NCBI GenBank assembly: GCA_021806165.1
Contig: JAJZXY010000005.1
Location: 59,235 to 123,234 of the forward strand
Reading direction: 5' to 3'
DNA length: 64,000 nt
Source of the DNA: Thermoplasmata archaeon
GTDB taxonomy: Archaea > Thermoplasmatota > Thermoplasmata > Sysuiplasmatales > Sysuiplasmataceae
Shown here: positions 35,056 through 44,266 of the stretch, piece by piece
Numbering within the stretch: position 1 is the first letter of the stretch
Layout: each line of letters begins with the position of its first letter
Notes under the pieces: model-generated
Database searches by the model: none
Seen by the model: only the letters and a program-made list of their open reading frames with translations
What the model was told of the DNA's origin: nothing
Program-made: the position numbers and the translations under genes

Positions 35056-35442
35056 ACGAATATGCGCAACTGCATGTGTGCCACAAACCATTTACCTTTT
35101 CCAATTTTGCTTTGCTGACATGCACTGGAGAGGCCTGCATTCCTCGCTCCCGGTGAAGTGGTTGGGAAGGGACATCCGGATTCAGGGAAGTATGGGGTCA
35201 GGTTGGATGCATATTGACGATTAATCAGCATGTTTCAGTCAAAGCCGCGTCCCGTTGGTGCTACCCGGCGGCAGGACCCGCCACGCGCGCGTCACTGCGA
35301 TGCGACCGTTCTGGTGGCCATCATCTCAAGTTAATGTTATCTATGACAAATGTGTTCATATCCGCTGCCTGGCAGGCAGCTAAGTCGTATCCATCCGGTG
35401 GAATATGCCGGGGGGTGCCGCCACCACGGGGGAGGAGATAGA
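35056..35442 (+). other. Gap between binding protein and permease genes
   Basis: 387 bases without a credible gene. It begins with a T-rich patch (CCTTTTCCAATTTTGC, about 35096-35111) that may partly terminate the binding-protein transcript. It holds a perfect inverted repeat at 35364-35380 and ends in GGGGGAGGAGATAGA, the ribosome binding site of the permease. Confidence 0.4.
35364..35380. repeat. 17-base perfect inverted repeat
   Basis: GCTGCCTG, one base, CAGGCAGC: an 8-bp perfect arm pair 63 bases before the permease ATG. It could be an operator for the permease operon or an RNA stem that sets the ratio of binding protein to permease. Confidence 0.5.
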
Positions 35443-36297
35443 ATGAAGAGCAGAAGCTACCTGTTTTTCATACCGACAGGCATATTCGCAGTCATATTGC
35501 TCTATCTTGTCTACTGGAACGTCTACAACTCATTCACCAATTCATCCTCGTTCCATACCACTGCTACCTTTGTAGGTCTTGCAACCTACGCGACTGTCTT
35601 CCGCGATCCAGTCTTCCTCTCCTCGATGAGGATATCGCTTATATGGGCCTTCTCCCTCATATTCTTCGGCAACCTGATCGGCATACTGCTCGCAGCATTT
35701 CTATTCAACGTGGCAAGCGACAAGATAAGGCTCATATTCACCACGATATTCATCTACCCCCTTGCAATCTCGGCCGCAGCCTCGGCCGTTATCTGGACCT
35801 GGCTGTTCAACACCAATGACGGAGTCAACACGATTCTCAGGGCTATCGGGCTGCCGCCCTACTCATGGCTCGACAGGCCCTCCTCAATACTTCCAAGCAT
35901 GATACTCATCTCCCTCTGGGTATATTCCGGCCTGTCCATGATATTTTATCTGGCATCTTTCCAGAATGTCAACAGGGAGTCGATAGAATCCGCCAGGATC
36001 GACGGCGCATCCCCGTTGCGCGTCCTTGTCAGGATACTGATGCCCGAGGCGAAAAACGCATTCATTGTTTCAACCGCGCTCCTCTTCCTTTTCGCACTTA
36101 GGATATTTTCTCTTCCGTTCGTCTCAACCGGCCTCAACCCCTTTACCGAGACAGCCGTGCTCAACATGTACTTCTATTACATCACCGAATTCTTTGCCAA
36201 TTCATCAGTCGTCAGCGTGGTGCTGGTCATAATCGCCTCCATAGTTGTTGTGCCGTATGCGCTGTACGGACTGAAGAGGTGGATTACCCATGACTAG
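35443..36297 (+). CDS. ABC sugar transporter permease, MalF/UgpA type
   Basis: 284 residues, six membrane helices. The start is ATG 35443 behind GGAGGAG; upstream in-frame codons do not give a signal. The coupling loop is ESARIDGASPLRVLVRILMPEA, matching the EAA motif (EAA-x3-G) of sugar permeases. It pairs with the next permease, whose start overlaps this stop by 8 bases. Confidence 0.88.
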   Translation: MKSRSYLFFIPTGIFAVILLYLVYWNVYNSFTNSSSFHTTATFVGLATYATVFRDPVFLSSMRISLIWAFSLIFFGNLIGILLAAFLFNVASDKIRLIFTTIFIYPLAISAAASAVIWTWLFNTNDGVNTILRAIGLPPYSWLDRPSSILPSMILISLWVYSGLSMIFYLASFQNVNRESIESARIDGASPLRVLVRILMPEAKNAFIVSTALLFLFALRIFSLPFVSTGLNPFTETAVLNMYFYYITEFFANSSVVSVVLVIIASIVVVPYALYGLKRWITHD

Positions 36298-37144
36298 GTT
36301 CAGGCTGGTAAGCAGCATCACTGCCGGGAGGCTTTACACCATAGGCAAGTATGCCGTCCTGGTGTTCATTGCCCTGATATGGCTGCTGCCTGTATACAGC
36401 ATGGTGATAAATTCGCTCAAGACTGCCGCAGGTGTTCTGACCACACCTGTGCTCCAGCCCTCAGGCATATCATTCCACGCACTGAAGGTTGTGGCGGCAG
36501 CAATGGAGCGGCCCATCTTCAACAGTTTTGTGGTCGTCCTGCCTGTCGCAGTCATTTCCACGTTCGTCGGTGGAATGGCAGCGTATTACCTCTACAGGGT
36601 GCAGTCATACTTCAATGACGTCATGTTCACCGTTGTGGCCATTGCGACCTTCATACCTTACCAGATAACACTTGTCCCCCTGACCAGGATGCTTGCCCAG
36701 ATGGGCATATTCAACACCTACCAGGGGCTGATATTCGCATTCCTGATATTCTACCTCCCCACAGGCGCGCTCCTGATGTCCATCTTCCTTGCAGTCCTGC
36801 CGAAGAGGACAATAGAGGCGGCGAGGATAGACGGGGCCGGTGACTGGCTGATATACAGGAAGATAGTATGGCCGCTGGTAATTCCAGGCTCCATATCCAC
36901 ATTCATGTTTATTGTTGTCGAAAGCTGGAACAATTTCTTCATACCGCTAATACTCACGTCGACCCCTCAGATGAGGACCACATCGGTGGCCGTGCTCTAC
37001 TATTCAGGCGGCTTCGGCACGCTGTACAATGAAAGCTTTGCGGCGGCGCTCATGTCATCGATACTCCCCCTGATCATAATAGTGGTCCTTGGCAGGTATT
37101 TCATAAAAGGTTTCCTAGCTCTGGGAACGGGAAGCAAAGGGTAG
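36290..37144 (+). CDS. ABC sugar transporter permease, MalG/UgpE type
   Basis: 284 residues, six membrane helices. EAARIDGAGDWLIYRKIVWPL is the EAA coupling loop. LVPLTRMLAQMGIFNTYQGL, just before a membrane segment, is typical of MalG-type partners. It is translated in overlap with the preceding permease and followed 6 bases later by the ATPase. Confidence 0.88.
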   Translation: MTRFRLVSSITAGRLYTIGKYAVLVFIALIWLLPVYSMVINSLKTAAGVLTTPVLQPSGISFHALKVVAAAMERPIFNSFVVVLPVAVISTFVGGMAAYYLYRVQSYFNDVMFTVVAIATFIPYQITLVPLTRMLAQMGIFNTYQGLIFAFLIFYLPTGALLMSIFLAVLPKRTIEAARIDGAGDWLIYRKIVWPLVIPGSISTFMFIVVESWNNFFIPLILTSTPQMRTTSVAVLYYSGGFGTLYNESFAAALMSSILPLIIIVVLGRYFIKGFLALGTGSKG

Positions 37145-37150
37145 GTTCAG

Positions 37151-38323
37151 ATGGTCAAGATAGAGTTCAGGAAAGTTGGAAAGGCGTTCGGAAAGAAGAA
37201 CAGGAAGAAGGATGTCATTTCCGACATGTCGTTCGAGGTCAGTCATGGTGACATGTACGGCATCATTGGCGCAAGCGGCGCGGGCAAGACCACAGTCCTG
37301 CGCATGATCGCCGGGCTGGAGGAGCCCACCTCGGGCTCAATCCTTTTCGACAACAAGGTTGTGGCCGAAAACGGCAGGATCCTCGTCCCGGCCGAGGAAA
37401 GAAACATAGGGATGGTCTTCCAGAACTGGGCTCTCTACCCCCACATGAGCAATTTCGAGAACATTGCATTTCCTCTCCGCGCGAAGAGGGTCCCAAACGA
37501 CAAGATAAGGGAGAAGGTGGAATATCTTGCCAACCTGCTCGATATCACCGAGACCCTCAGGCGCAGGCCGGGGCTGATCAGCGGAGGGCAGCAGCAGCGC
37601 GTTGCTGTATGCAGGGCGCTCTCGAAGGATCCGTCGCTGCTGCTTCTTGATGAGCCGTTCAGCAACCTCGACGCAACAATTAAGGACAGCGCCAGGTCGC
37701 TTGTCCGCACAGTCCAGAGCGAACTCGGCATAACAGCAATTATTGTTTCGCACGACCCCGCAGACATATTCGCCCTTGCCTCAAACACGCTGTGCATCAC
37801 CGGCGGGAAGAGCGGGCAGGCAGGGAAAACAAGCGATCTCTACCACGCCCCCAACAGCATAGACGTCGCACGCTCAATAGGTGAAATCAACCTCCTCAGG
37901 GCCACGGTCGAGGTTCGCAACGGAAGGGATGCAGCTGTTCTAGGCGAGGAGAACATACTCCCTGTTACTCTTTCACAGGCTGCACGCTCCAGCCTGGACA
38001 GCGGCGACAGATCTCTGATTGTGGGCATCAGGCCGGAGGACATCAGGATAGTGGAGGACAGCCAGGAGCAGGTGGACGCCAGGAGATGGCTGGCTGCAGG
38101 GAATGCGACTGTGAAGATTTCAAGCTATTCGGCAGGCATATTCAGGATACTCCTCCGACTCCACGGCGTCGAGACAGACCTTGCAACAACATCCGAGCAT
38201 TTCCTGCCGCCAGGACAGGAGGTATCAATGTTTTTCAGGAAGGATGATGTCAAGCTGTTCGACAACAGCGGCTACAACCTGGCTGCCACCCCTGCTGCAG
38301 CAGCCGTGCCGCATCAGGCCTGA
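37151..38323 (+). CDS. ABC sugar transporter ATPase (MalK/GlcV type)
   Basis: 390 residues. Walker A GASGAGKTT, Q loop MVFQNWALYPHM, signature LISGGQQQR, Walker B LLLLDEPFSNLD and switch VSHDPADIFAL. From about residue 240 a C-terminal regulatory domain with OB folds follows (LIVGIRPEDIRI is the usual strand). This is the GlcV/MalK layout. It ends 5 bases before the convergent Gfo/Idh gene. Confidence 0.9.
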   Translation: MVKIEFRKVGKAFGKKNRKKDVISDMSFEVSHGDMYGIIGASGAGKTTVLRMIAGLEEPTSGSILFDNKVVAENGRILVPAEERNIGMVFQNWALYPHMSNFENIAFPLRAKRVPNDKIREKVEYLANLLDITETLRRRPGLISGGQQQRVAVCRALSKDPSLLLLDEPFSNLDATIKDSARSLVRTVQSELGITAIIVSHDPADIFALASNTLCITGGKSGQAGKTSDLYHAPNSIDVARSIGEINLLRATVEVRNGRDAAVLGEENILPVTLSQAARSSLDSGDRSLIVGIRPEDIRIVEDSQEQVDARRWLAAGNATVKISSYSAGIFRILLRLHGVETDLATTSEHFLPPGQEVSMFFRKDDVKLFDNSGYNLAATPAAAAVPHQA

Positions 38324-38328
38324 CCGCT

Positions 38329-39303
38329 TCAGCGAGACGAATTGCTGTAAATATCCTTCACCGCCCTGAGATCCCTGAGTGCCAGTTCCGGGCTGAACGG
38401 CACCTTCTCATTTTTCTCGACGCTGGCAAGGAAGCCCCCTATCTCGGCATCAAATGCATCGCCTATCTCGATATCAACGACGTTGCCGTTCAGCACCGGC
38501 CTGCCGAATGCATGCCTCGTCCCCTCCATGTACTTGAAATCCACCAGGGGCTTGGTGTTCATGTCCTCCACTATGGATCCGTCTGTGCCTATCACCTCAT
38601 ATGCAGGGACCCTTACTGCATTCCTGTAGCTCCAGCAGTAGAAGAGTGAACCTATCGCCCCGCTGTCGAACCTGAACAGCGCAAAGGCCGTGTCATCCTC
38701 CTCTATAGGCGCCCCTCCCTTTGAAGTGAAACTCTTGACATCGCTGTATCCGCCGCCAAAGTTCAGCAGAGTATCCACGTAGTGTATGCCCCCGTCAACG
38801 AGCGCACCCCCGCCCATGACATCCGCAACCCTCCTCCACCCCTCTCCTGCGAAGAAACGCTGGTCCCTGATTATCACCGCGTTGACCTTTCCAACGCTGC
38901 CCGAAGCTATAGCATCCCTCACCCAGGCGGAGGCGGAATCAAAATAGTACTGTTCGGCAACCATGAATTTCACGTTTTGCTTCCTGCTCTCGGCAATCAT
39001 CTCCTCGGCTTCGGCGATATCCGTCGCTATAGGCTTTTCAAGCAGCACATGCTTCCCCCTCCTCATCGCCTCGACAGCCACGTCCCTGTGCATGTTGTGC
39101 GGCAGTATTATGTCGACTATCTCCGCCCCGGATGAGAGCGCCTCATCTATCGAGCTGTATGATTTCACTGCGCCGTAGGTGGACGCGGCCTGGTCGCGGG
39201 CAGCCTGGCTCCTGCTGAATATTTCCAGTTCGACACCCATCCTGTTCCAGGAGGCCATGTGGATCTTGCCGAAACCATTTGCCCCGATAACCGTGACTTT
39301 CAT
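38329..39303 (-). CDS. Gfo/Idh/MocA-family oxidoreductase
   Basis: 324 residues. The N-terminal Rossmann domain begins VTVIGANGFGKIHMASW. HVLLEKPIATDIAEAEEM holds the conserved EKP (active-site Lys). GGGALVDGGIHYVDTLLNF carries the catalytic D-x-x-x-H in the C-terminal domain. It oxidises or reduces a cyclic sugar or polyol with NAD(P). Facing the sugar importer, and beside glucose dehydrogenase, it probably acts on the same imported sugars. Confidence 0.88.
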   Translation of the reverse strand: MKVTVIGANGFGKIHMASWNRMGVELEIFSRSQAARDQAASTYGAVKSYSSIDEALSSGAEIVDIILPHNMHRDVAVEAMRRGKHVLLEKPIATDIAEAEEMIAESRKQNVKFMVAEQYYFDSASAWVRDAIASGSVGKVNAVIIRDQRFFAGEGWRRVADVMGGGALVDGGIHYVDTLLNFGGGYSDVKSFTSKGGAPIEEDDTAFALFRFDSGAIGSLFYCWSYRNAVRVPAYEVIGTDGSIVEDMNTKPLVDFKYMEGTRHAFGRPVLNGNVVDIEIGDAFDAEIGGFLASVEKNEKVPFSPELALRDLRAVKDIYSNSSR

Positions 39304-39379
39304 GCCTCATAATCGCATACATGCTCAAAAAAGGTTTTCATGGCCACATCCGTAGGGCTGAGGAGTGCATGCCGCCCCC

Positions 39380-40465
39380 TCACTGCCATGATATTACAGA
39401 CTTTATCTCACCCGGCTGTCTTGCAAGGAGTATGCCGGTGTTTTCCGGTCTGAAGCGCCCGGTAATCATCTGCTTCATGGCATCGGGGCGGCATTTCCGC
39501 CAGGCGGAGAGCTGCCTTACTGCATCCATGTAATGCTTTTTTGAACCGTCCACGCTGCCCAGCACTACAATATTCTTCTCCACGATGTTGATTATGTCGC
39601 CTCCGCTCATGCTTGCAGGCGCCACATTCTCATTCGTTCCAAAGCACACCCCCACGCCGTTTGGCCTGACATGCCTTAGCATTCCAAGGAGCGCCGCCGG
39701 ATCGCCGCTGGTGTCCACCAGCAGGTCAACGCCTTCGCCCTGCAACGCTCCGGGGCGGCTGTAGTCTGCGAAATCAACATCGAACGTGTCAAGGATGCGC
39801 TTCTGCCTTTCGGAGATGTCATGCCTGTTCACGATCTGTGTAATGTAGCCTGCGTCACTTGCCATCATGGAGAACAGGAATCCCTCACACCCCGTCCCCA
39901 CGACAAGCGCCCTTCTGGACCTGAGCGTCCCGTCTTTTCCGTGGTAGACGGAGAGCTTAGTGATATGGCTCAGTGAATCGAACACTTTCATGACGTTCTT
40001 CATGGGCTCGGTGAGGACAGCCACGTCGGCCACAGACTCATCATTGACCTTCACCAGGTCGGATGTGCTGTATACGAATGAATCGCGCATGAATCCGTCC
40101 TTCCCAGTCACGCCTGCATCATGCCTGTCATTGTCGGAACAGTTGTCCGGCCTGCCTACAAGGCAGTTGAGGCAGCCGCCCCCGCTCCTTGTGGCAGGCA
40201 CCACGTAATCGCCTTTTCGCAGCCCCTCCCCATCCGCCGATGCTACGCGCGCAATGCACTCGTGCCCCAGCACCATATAGTCACGCCCTGCCGGATTGTA
40301 TGAGAATCCCAGTGCACCTGACACGATGCCCCTGTCTGTGCCGCAGATGCCTGTTTCGACAGTCGAGAGCAGTGCCTGCCCATCTGCAGGCGCCTCCCTT
40401 TCAACTTTCCTGAGTGAAACGCCTCCGAACGGCGCATTGGTGGTGATGGCCCTATCCTGTTCCAT
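39380..40465 (-). CDS. gdh: Glucose 1-dehydrogenase (Thermoplasma type)
   Basis: 361 residues, full length. GICGTDRGIVSGALGFSYNP, HEC, GGGCLNCLVGRPDNC and the TEPMKNVMKVFDSL segment match Thermoplasma and Sulfolobus glucose dehydrogenases closely. This includes the structural-Zn loop, which here keeps only some cysteines, as in that group. It oxidises glucose or galactose to the lactone with NAD(P), the first step of the non-phosphorylative Entner-Doudoroff route. The following gene encodes the lactonase that would act next. Confidence 0.9.
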   Translation of the reverse strand: MEQDRAITTNAPFGGVSLRKVEREAPADGQALLSTVETGICGTDRGIVSGALGFSYNPAGRDYMVLGHECIARVASADGEGLRKGDYVVPATRSGGGCLNCLVGRPDNCSDNDRHDAGVTGKDGFMRDSFVYSTSDLVKVNDESVADVAVLTEPMKNVMKVFDSLSHITKLSVYHGKDGTLRSRRALVVGTGCEGFLFSMMASDAGYITQIVNRHDISERQKRILDTFDVDFADYSRPGALQGEGVDLLVDTSGDPAALLGMLRHVRPNGVGVCFGTNENVAPASMSGGDIINIVEKNIVVLGSVDGSKKHYMDAVRQLSAWRKCRPDAMKQMITGRFRPENTGILLARQPGEIKSVISWQ

Positions 40466-40529
40466 GGGCCGTGATTTGGCAATCTGTTATTTCATTCCTG
40501 CTGTCTTCCTCACATTTTGCGGCTGCAGC

Positions 40530-41393
40530 TCATCCGTCGAACTCATGCGGCTGCCTTCCGACTGCCCCGGGGACTACGCTGAACAGGCTGCCTGCGTGGG
40601 GCTCTCTGCGCAGCTCCCCGCCAGAGAGGCCGTATCTGGCGCTTGTTATGAACAGCGTATCCATCTTCCTCCCACCGAAGGTGCATGACGAAACATGCGA
40701 CACGGGGAGCTTCACTGTTTCCATCAGCCTGCCTTCGGCAGACCACCTGGAGACGCACCATCCTCCCCACTGAGCAATCCATACCATGCCATCGCTGTCA
40801 ACTGTAAGCCCGTCGGGGAAACCTTGGGAATGGGGTATGCTGGCAAAAACCCTGCTCCGCCCTATCATTCCATCCTCCATTCTGAAATCATAGGCATACA
40901 CATTCCCCGTCGGCGAGTCTGCATGGTACATGGTTTTGCCGTCAGGGGACCAGTCGATGCCGTTTGAAACGGTCAGTCCTCCAAGCATCCTCCTCACTGA
41001 ACGATCCGGGGAGACCATGTACAGGCTGCCAGCGGGAGATGCCTCATTCATGTCCATGGTTCCGGCCCAAAGCCTCCCGGAGGCGTCGCATTTCGCATCG
41101 TTGAACCTGTTGCCATCTGGCTCCTCTATTTCAGCCAGCACAGCAGATGATTCACCGTCCCATGCCAGTACCGCATGTCCTGCGGTCAGCACGAACCCTC
41201 CCCCTTTCCTGGGTGTTATCGAGCTCACATATGGCACTGCCTCGATCGACTCGTCCGAACCAGTCAGCGGGTCGAGGCTGTGAACCCTTCCACCGACTAT
41301 GTCCAGCCAGAGCAGTCTGCCTTCCATGCTGTCCCAGACGGGTCCCTCTCCCAGCTCGGCCCTCGAATCAACAACCAACTCAGGTGTTTCCAT
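40530..41393 (-). CDS. SMP-30/gluconolactonase-like protein
   Basis: 287 residues from ATG 41393; further upstream codons give no homologous-looking sequence. It is a six-bladed beta propeller: ELGEGPVWDSMEGRLLWLD at the start with the metal Glu, NRFNDAKCDASGRLWAG with the metal Asn, and SNGIDWSPDGKTMYHADS with the second metal Asn and Asp. It hydrolyses the lactone made by glucose dehydrogenase, encoded 64 bases away on the same strand (transcribed after this gene). The two likely form an operon. Confidence 0.85.
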   Translation of the reverse strand: METPELVVDSRAELGEGPVWDSMEGRLLWLDIVGGRVHSLDPLTGSDESIEAVPYVSSITPRKGGGFVLTAGHAVLAWDGESSAVLAEIEEPDGNRFNDAKCDASGRLWAGTMDMNEASPAGSLYMVSPDRSVRRMLGGLTVSNGIDWSPDGKTMYHADSPTGNVYAYDFRMEDGMIGRSRVFASIPHSQGFPDGLTVDSDGMVWIAQWGGWCVSRWSAEGRLMETVKLPVSHVSSCTFGGRKMDTLFITSARYGLSGGELRREPHAGSLFSVVPGAVGRQPHEFDG

Positions 41394-41490
41394 TGCAACC
41401 CCTGTAATGCGGCCGCTGCTTATTACCGATCCCAAACCTTTGCGCCATGATGATGTGAAGATTGAATACAATCTTCGCCAATGCAGGCAC

Positions 41491-42897
41491 ATGGAGAAGA
41501 AGGATGGCGGGTCAAATGGTGCAGACCCGGCCGGAGATGGCATGGCCTGGCAGCTCTCAGGCTACATATCCGAAATGATGCAGGCTGCAAGGGTGCCTGC
41601 GATGTCAATTTCGGTGCTCAGGGGAAATGAGCTGGTATACAGCAGGGGGTTCGGGCACAGGGACATGCAGGCACTTCTGCCTGCGGATGGAAGCACGTTG
41701 TATGGAATAGGGTCAGTCACGAAATCGTTTGCGTCCATTGCTGTGCTGCAGCTGCATGAGCGTGGCCTGGTGGACATACATGCGAAAATAGGCACATACC
41801 TCCCCGAATTCGGCGGGAAGAGCCCACTGGCAGATGCGGAGGTTCACCATCTCATGAGTCACAGTTCAGGTATTCCGACGCTCAATGTTGCCGAAATATC
41901 GCTTGCGAGGCAGTTCGGCGATGACACATCATTCATTCCCATGGCCTCGTACGAGGACTTTGTTCACATAGTGAACGCCTCATCCTCTGAACGGGTAGCC
42001 GCTCCCGGAAGGAGATTCCTCTACTGGAACGAGGGGTACACAATCCTTGGGAGGCTGGTTGAGAAGGTGACTGGAGAGAGTTTCGAGTCCTATGTGAGGA
42101 AGAACCTGCTCATTCCGCTTGGAATGCCGAGAAGCGGCTTCGGGGAGGTTTGCACCGCGGGCGACCCGGATGCGGCAACGTTCTATGACAGGAAGAGAGA
42201 CGGCAGGCTTGTGGCAAAGCAGCTCAGGACACAGCTGTTTGATGCCGCGGCCGGCGGCATCATAAGCAGCATGCCGGAACTGTGCAACTACATGCGCATG
42301 CTTATGGGTGGAGGGGCGATAGCAGGCAACAGGGTCATATCCTCAGACCTGCTTGAAGAGTCATTCACTGGGGATGTGGACTCCGGACAGCCCACCCAGT
42401 TCGGCAATTCCAGGTACGGCTACGGATGGATAATCGCGGACAACTTCTTCGGTCACAGGATTGTCTACCACTCAGGCGACGTGGGTATTTCGTCCGCGTT
42501 TGTCGCATTCGTCCCCGACCTTTTGACAGGAGTTGCCGTGGCGTCCAACACAGGTGGCGGACCCAATTCGCTTGTGGGCCTGTATGCGCTGGCGCTGGCC
42601 GCCGGAAGGAGACCGGATGAACTTGACTTTGTCAGGGCTCAGCGCCTGAGCTCAAGGCTGGCTGGAGAGTACAGCGATTACATGGGCTATACGAGTCTCA
42701 CCGTCTCCGAGTGGGGTGCTGGCTTCATGAAGGCGGAGTTCAGGAGCGATGAAGTGGAATATTCAATGCCTTTCATAGTCGAGGGCGGGGAGGTCTACAC
42801 CATGGCAGGCTACAACAGGATGAAGGTTTACTGCAGGGAGCTTTCAGACGGGAGGATGGAGATAGTGTTCGACAGGCACCGCTTCCTGAAGAGGTGA
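41491..42897 (+). CDS. Serine hydrolase, class C beta-lactamase-like
   Basis: 468 residues with no signal peptide, starting at ATG 41491 (another ATG at 41542 is possible). The S-x-x-K motif is GSVTKSF, Y-x-N is YWNEGYT, and the third motif is HSGD near residue 330 in place of KTG. Members include peptidases, esterases and amidases; a beta-lactam role is unlikely here. A C-terminal domain of about 100 residues (from GEYSDYMGYTSL) looks like the lipocalin-like extension often found in the family. It is divergent from the lactonase. Confidence 0.85.
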   Translation: MEKKDGGSNGADPAGDGMAWQLSGYISEMMQAARVPAMSISVLRGNELVYSRGFGHRDMQALLPADGSTLYGIGSVTKSFASIAVLQLHERGLVDIHAKIGTYLPEFGGKSPLADAEVHHLMSHSSGIPTLNVAEISLARQFGDDTSFIPMASYEDFVHIVNASSSERVAAPGRRFLYWNEGYTILGRLVEKVTGESFESYVRKNLLIPLGMPRSGFGEVCTAGDPDAATFYDRKRDGRLVAKQLRTQLFDAAAGGIISSMPELCNYMRMLMGGGAIAGNRVISSDLLEESFTGDVDSGQPTQFGNSRYGYGWIIADNFFGHRIVYHSGDVGISSAFVAFVPDLLTGVAVASNTGGGPNSLVGLYALALAAGRRPDELDFVRAQRLSSRLAGEYSDYMGYTSLTVSEWGAGFMKAEFRSDEVEYSMPFIVEGGEVYTMAGYNRMKVYCRELSDGRMEIVFDRHRFLKR

Positions 42898-42958
42898 ATA
42901 TGCATCAGCTGAAACGCCAGTCTTCCGCGGACGTTGGCAGTACTGATTTTTCATGGGT

Positions 42959-42970
42959 TAACATTAATAG
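42959..42970 (+). promoter_or_regulatory. TATA-like box of the ugd operon
   Basis: An AACATTAATA stretch about 31-42 bases before ATG 43001, giving a predicted short leader. It is the first promoter of the polysaccharide gene run. Confidence 0.45.
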
Positions 42971-43000
42971 CGTGTGTAAATCTCTTACGGCAGTGGGACT

Positions 43001-44266
43001 ATGAGAATATCAATAGTGGGCACCGGATACGTCGGCATAGTCACGGGAGCCTGCTTTGCGCATCTGGGACACGACGTGATAATGGTTGATACCGTGAGGG
43101 AGAAGGTGGATGCCATAAATGCGGGCAGGTCACCGATATACGAGAAGGGACTGGAGGAGATTATCCGGGAGGAGGTCAGGCGCGGAAGGCTGAAGGCCAC
43201 CACAAACCTGAGGGAGGCCGTCCTTTTCACCGAAATCACATTCATATGCGTCGGCACGCCCGCGAGGAACGACGGCAGCCAGAACCTGAGCTACGTCGAG
43301 GCGGTTGCAAAGGAGGTCGGGGAGGCGATTGATGCCAAGGAGTCCTTCCATACGGTGGTGGTGAAGAGCACCGTGGCACCTGGAACCACCATGGGCGTTG
43401 TCAGGCCCATAATCGAGAAGGTCACCGACAGGAAGGCAGGGGAGGGATTTGGCCTTGGCATGAATCCCGAGTTCCTTAAGGAGGGGGACGCAGTCAACGA
43501 TTCACTGTCACCCGACAGGATAGTCTGGGGGGCAGTGGGCGAGAAGTCCTCCGAAGCTCTCAGGAAGGCATACGAGCCCTTCCATGCGCCTGAGATAGAG
43601 ACTGACTGCACCACTGCCGAGATGGTCAAGTACGCATCAAATTCAATGCTGGCCGCCAGGGTTGCTCTTATAGACGAGATTGGCAACATATGCAAGGCTC
43701 TGGGCATAGATGTCAGGGACGTGGCGAAGGCCGCAGGCATGGACAGGAGGATCGGGCCGCACTTCCTGCACGCCGGCATAGGCTTCGGAGGCAGCTGCTT
43801 CAGGAAGGATGTCAGCGCGCTGGCATGGAAGGGAAAGGGTCTGGGCATTCAGACGCCGCTTCTGGACGCCGTGCTGTCGCAGAATGACGCACAGGCTCTC
43901 AGGCTCGTCAGCCTGCTCAAGTCAAGGATGCCTCTGTCTGGAAAGAGCATAGGCGTCCTCGGCCTTTCGTTCAAGCCGGACACGGACGACATCAGGGATG
44001 CACCTTCGATAAGGGTTGTGCGCACGCTCCTGGAGGAAGGGGCAAGGGTGGTTGCGTACGACCCGATGGCCGAACCCGGATTCAGGAAGCTCTTTCCAGG
44101 CATCACCTACAAGGACAGCGCCGCTGGCGTCATCGGGGAATCGGACGCGGTGCTCATACTCACGGAATGGAAGGAGTTTGCGGACCCTGCCCAGTACGGC
44201 GACAGGCCAGTGTTCGACGGCAGGGGAATAACCAGGAGCTCAAACTACGAAGGTGTATGCTGGTGA
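43001..44266 (+). CDS. ugd: UDP-glucose 6-dehydrogenase
   Basis: 421 residues. N-terminal NAD loop ISIVGTGYVGIVTGACFAHL; NPEFLKEGDAVND; the catalytic Cys266 in GIGFGGSCFRKDV; and the C-terminal UDP-binding domain LGLSFKPDTDDIRDAPS. It oxidises UDP-glucose twice to UDP-glucuronate in the cytoplasm for surface polysaccharide or glycoprotein glycans. The next gene makes its substrate and overlaps by 14 bases. Confidence 0.93.
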   Translation: MRISIVGTGYVGIVTGACFAHLGHDVIMVDTVREKVDAINAGRSPIYEKGLEEIIREEVRRGRLKATTNLREAVLFTEITFICVGTPARNDGSQNLSYVEAVAKEVGEAIDAKESFHTVVVKSTVAPGTTMGVVRPIIEKVTDRKAGEGFGLGMNPEFLKEGDAVNDSLSPDRIVWGAVGEKSSEALRKAYEPFHAPEIETDCTTAEMVKYASNSMLAARVALIDEIGNICKALGIDVRDVAKAAGMDRRIGPHFLHAGIGFGGSCFRKDVSALAWKGKGLGIQTPLLDAVLSQNDAQALRLVSLLKSRMPLSGKSIGVLGLSFKPDTDDIRDAPSIRVVRTLLEEGARVVAYDPMAEPGFRKLFPGITYKDSAAGVIGESDAVLILTEWKEFADPAQYGDRPVFDGRGITRSSNYEGVCW

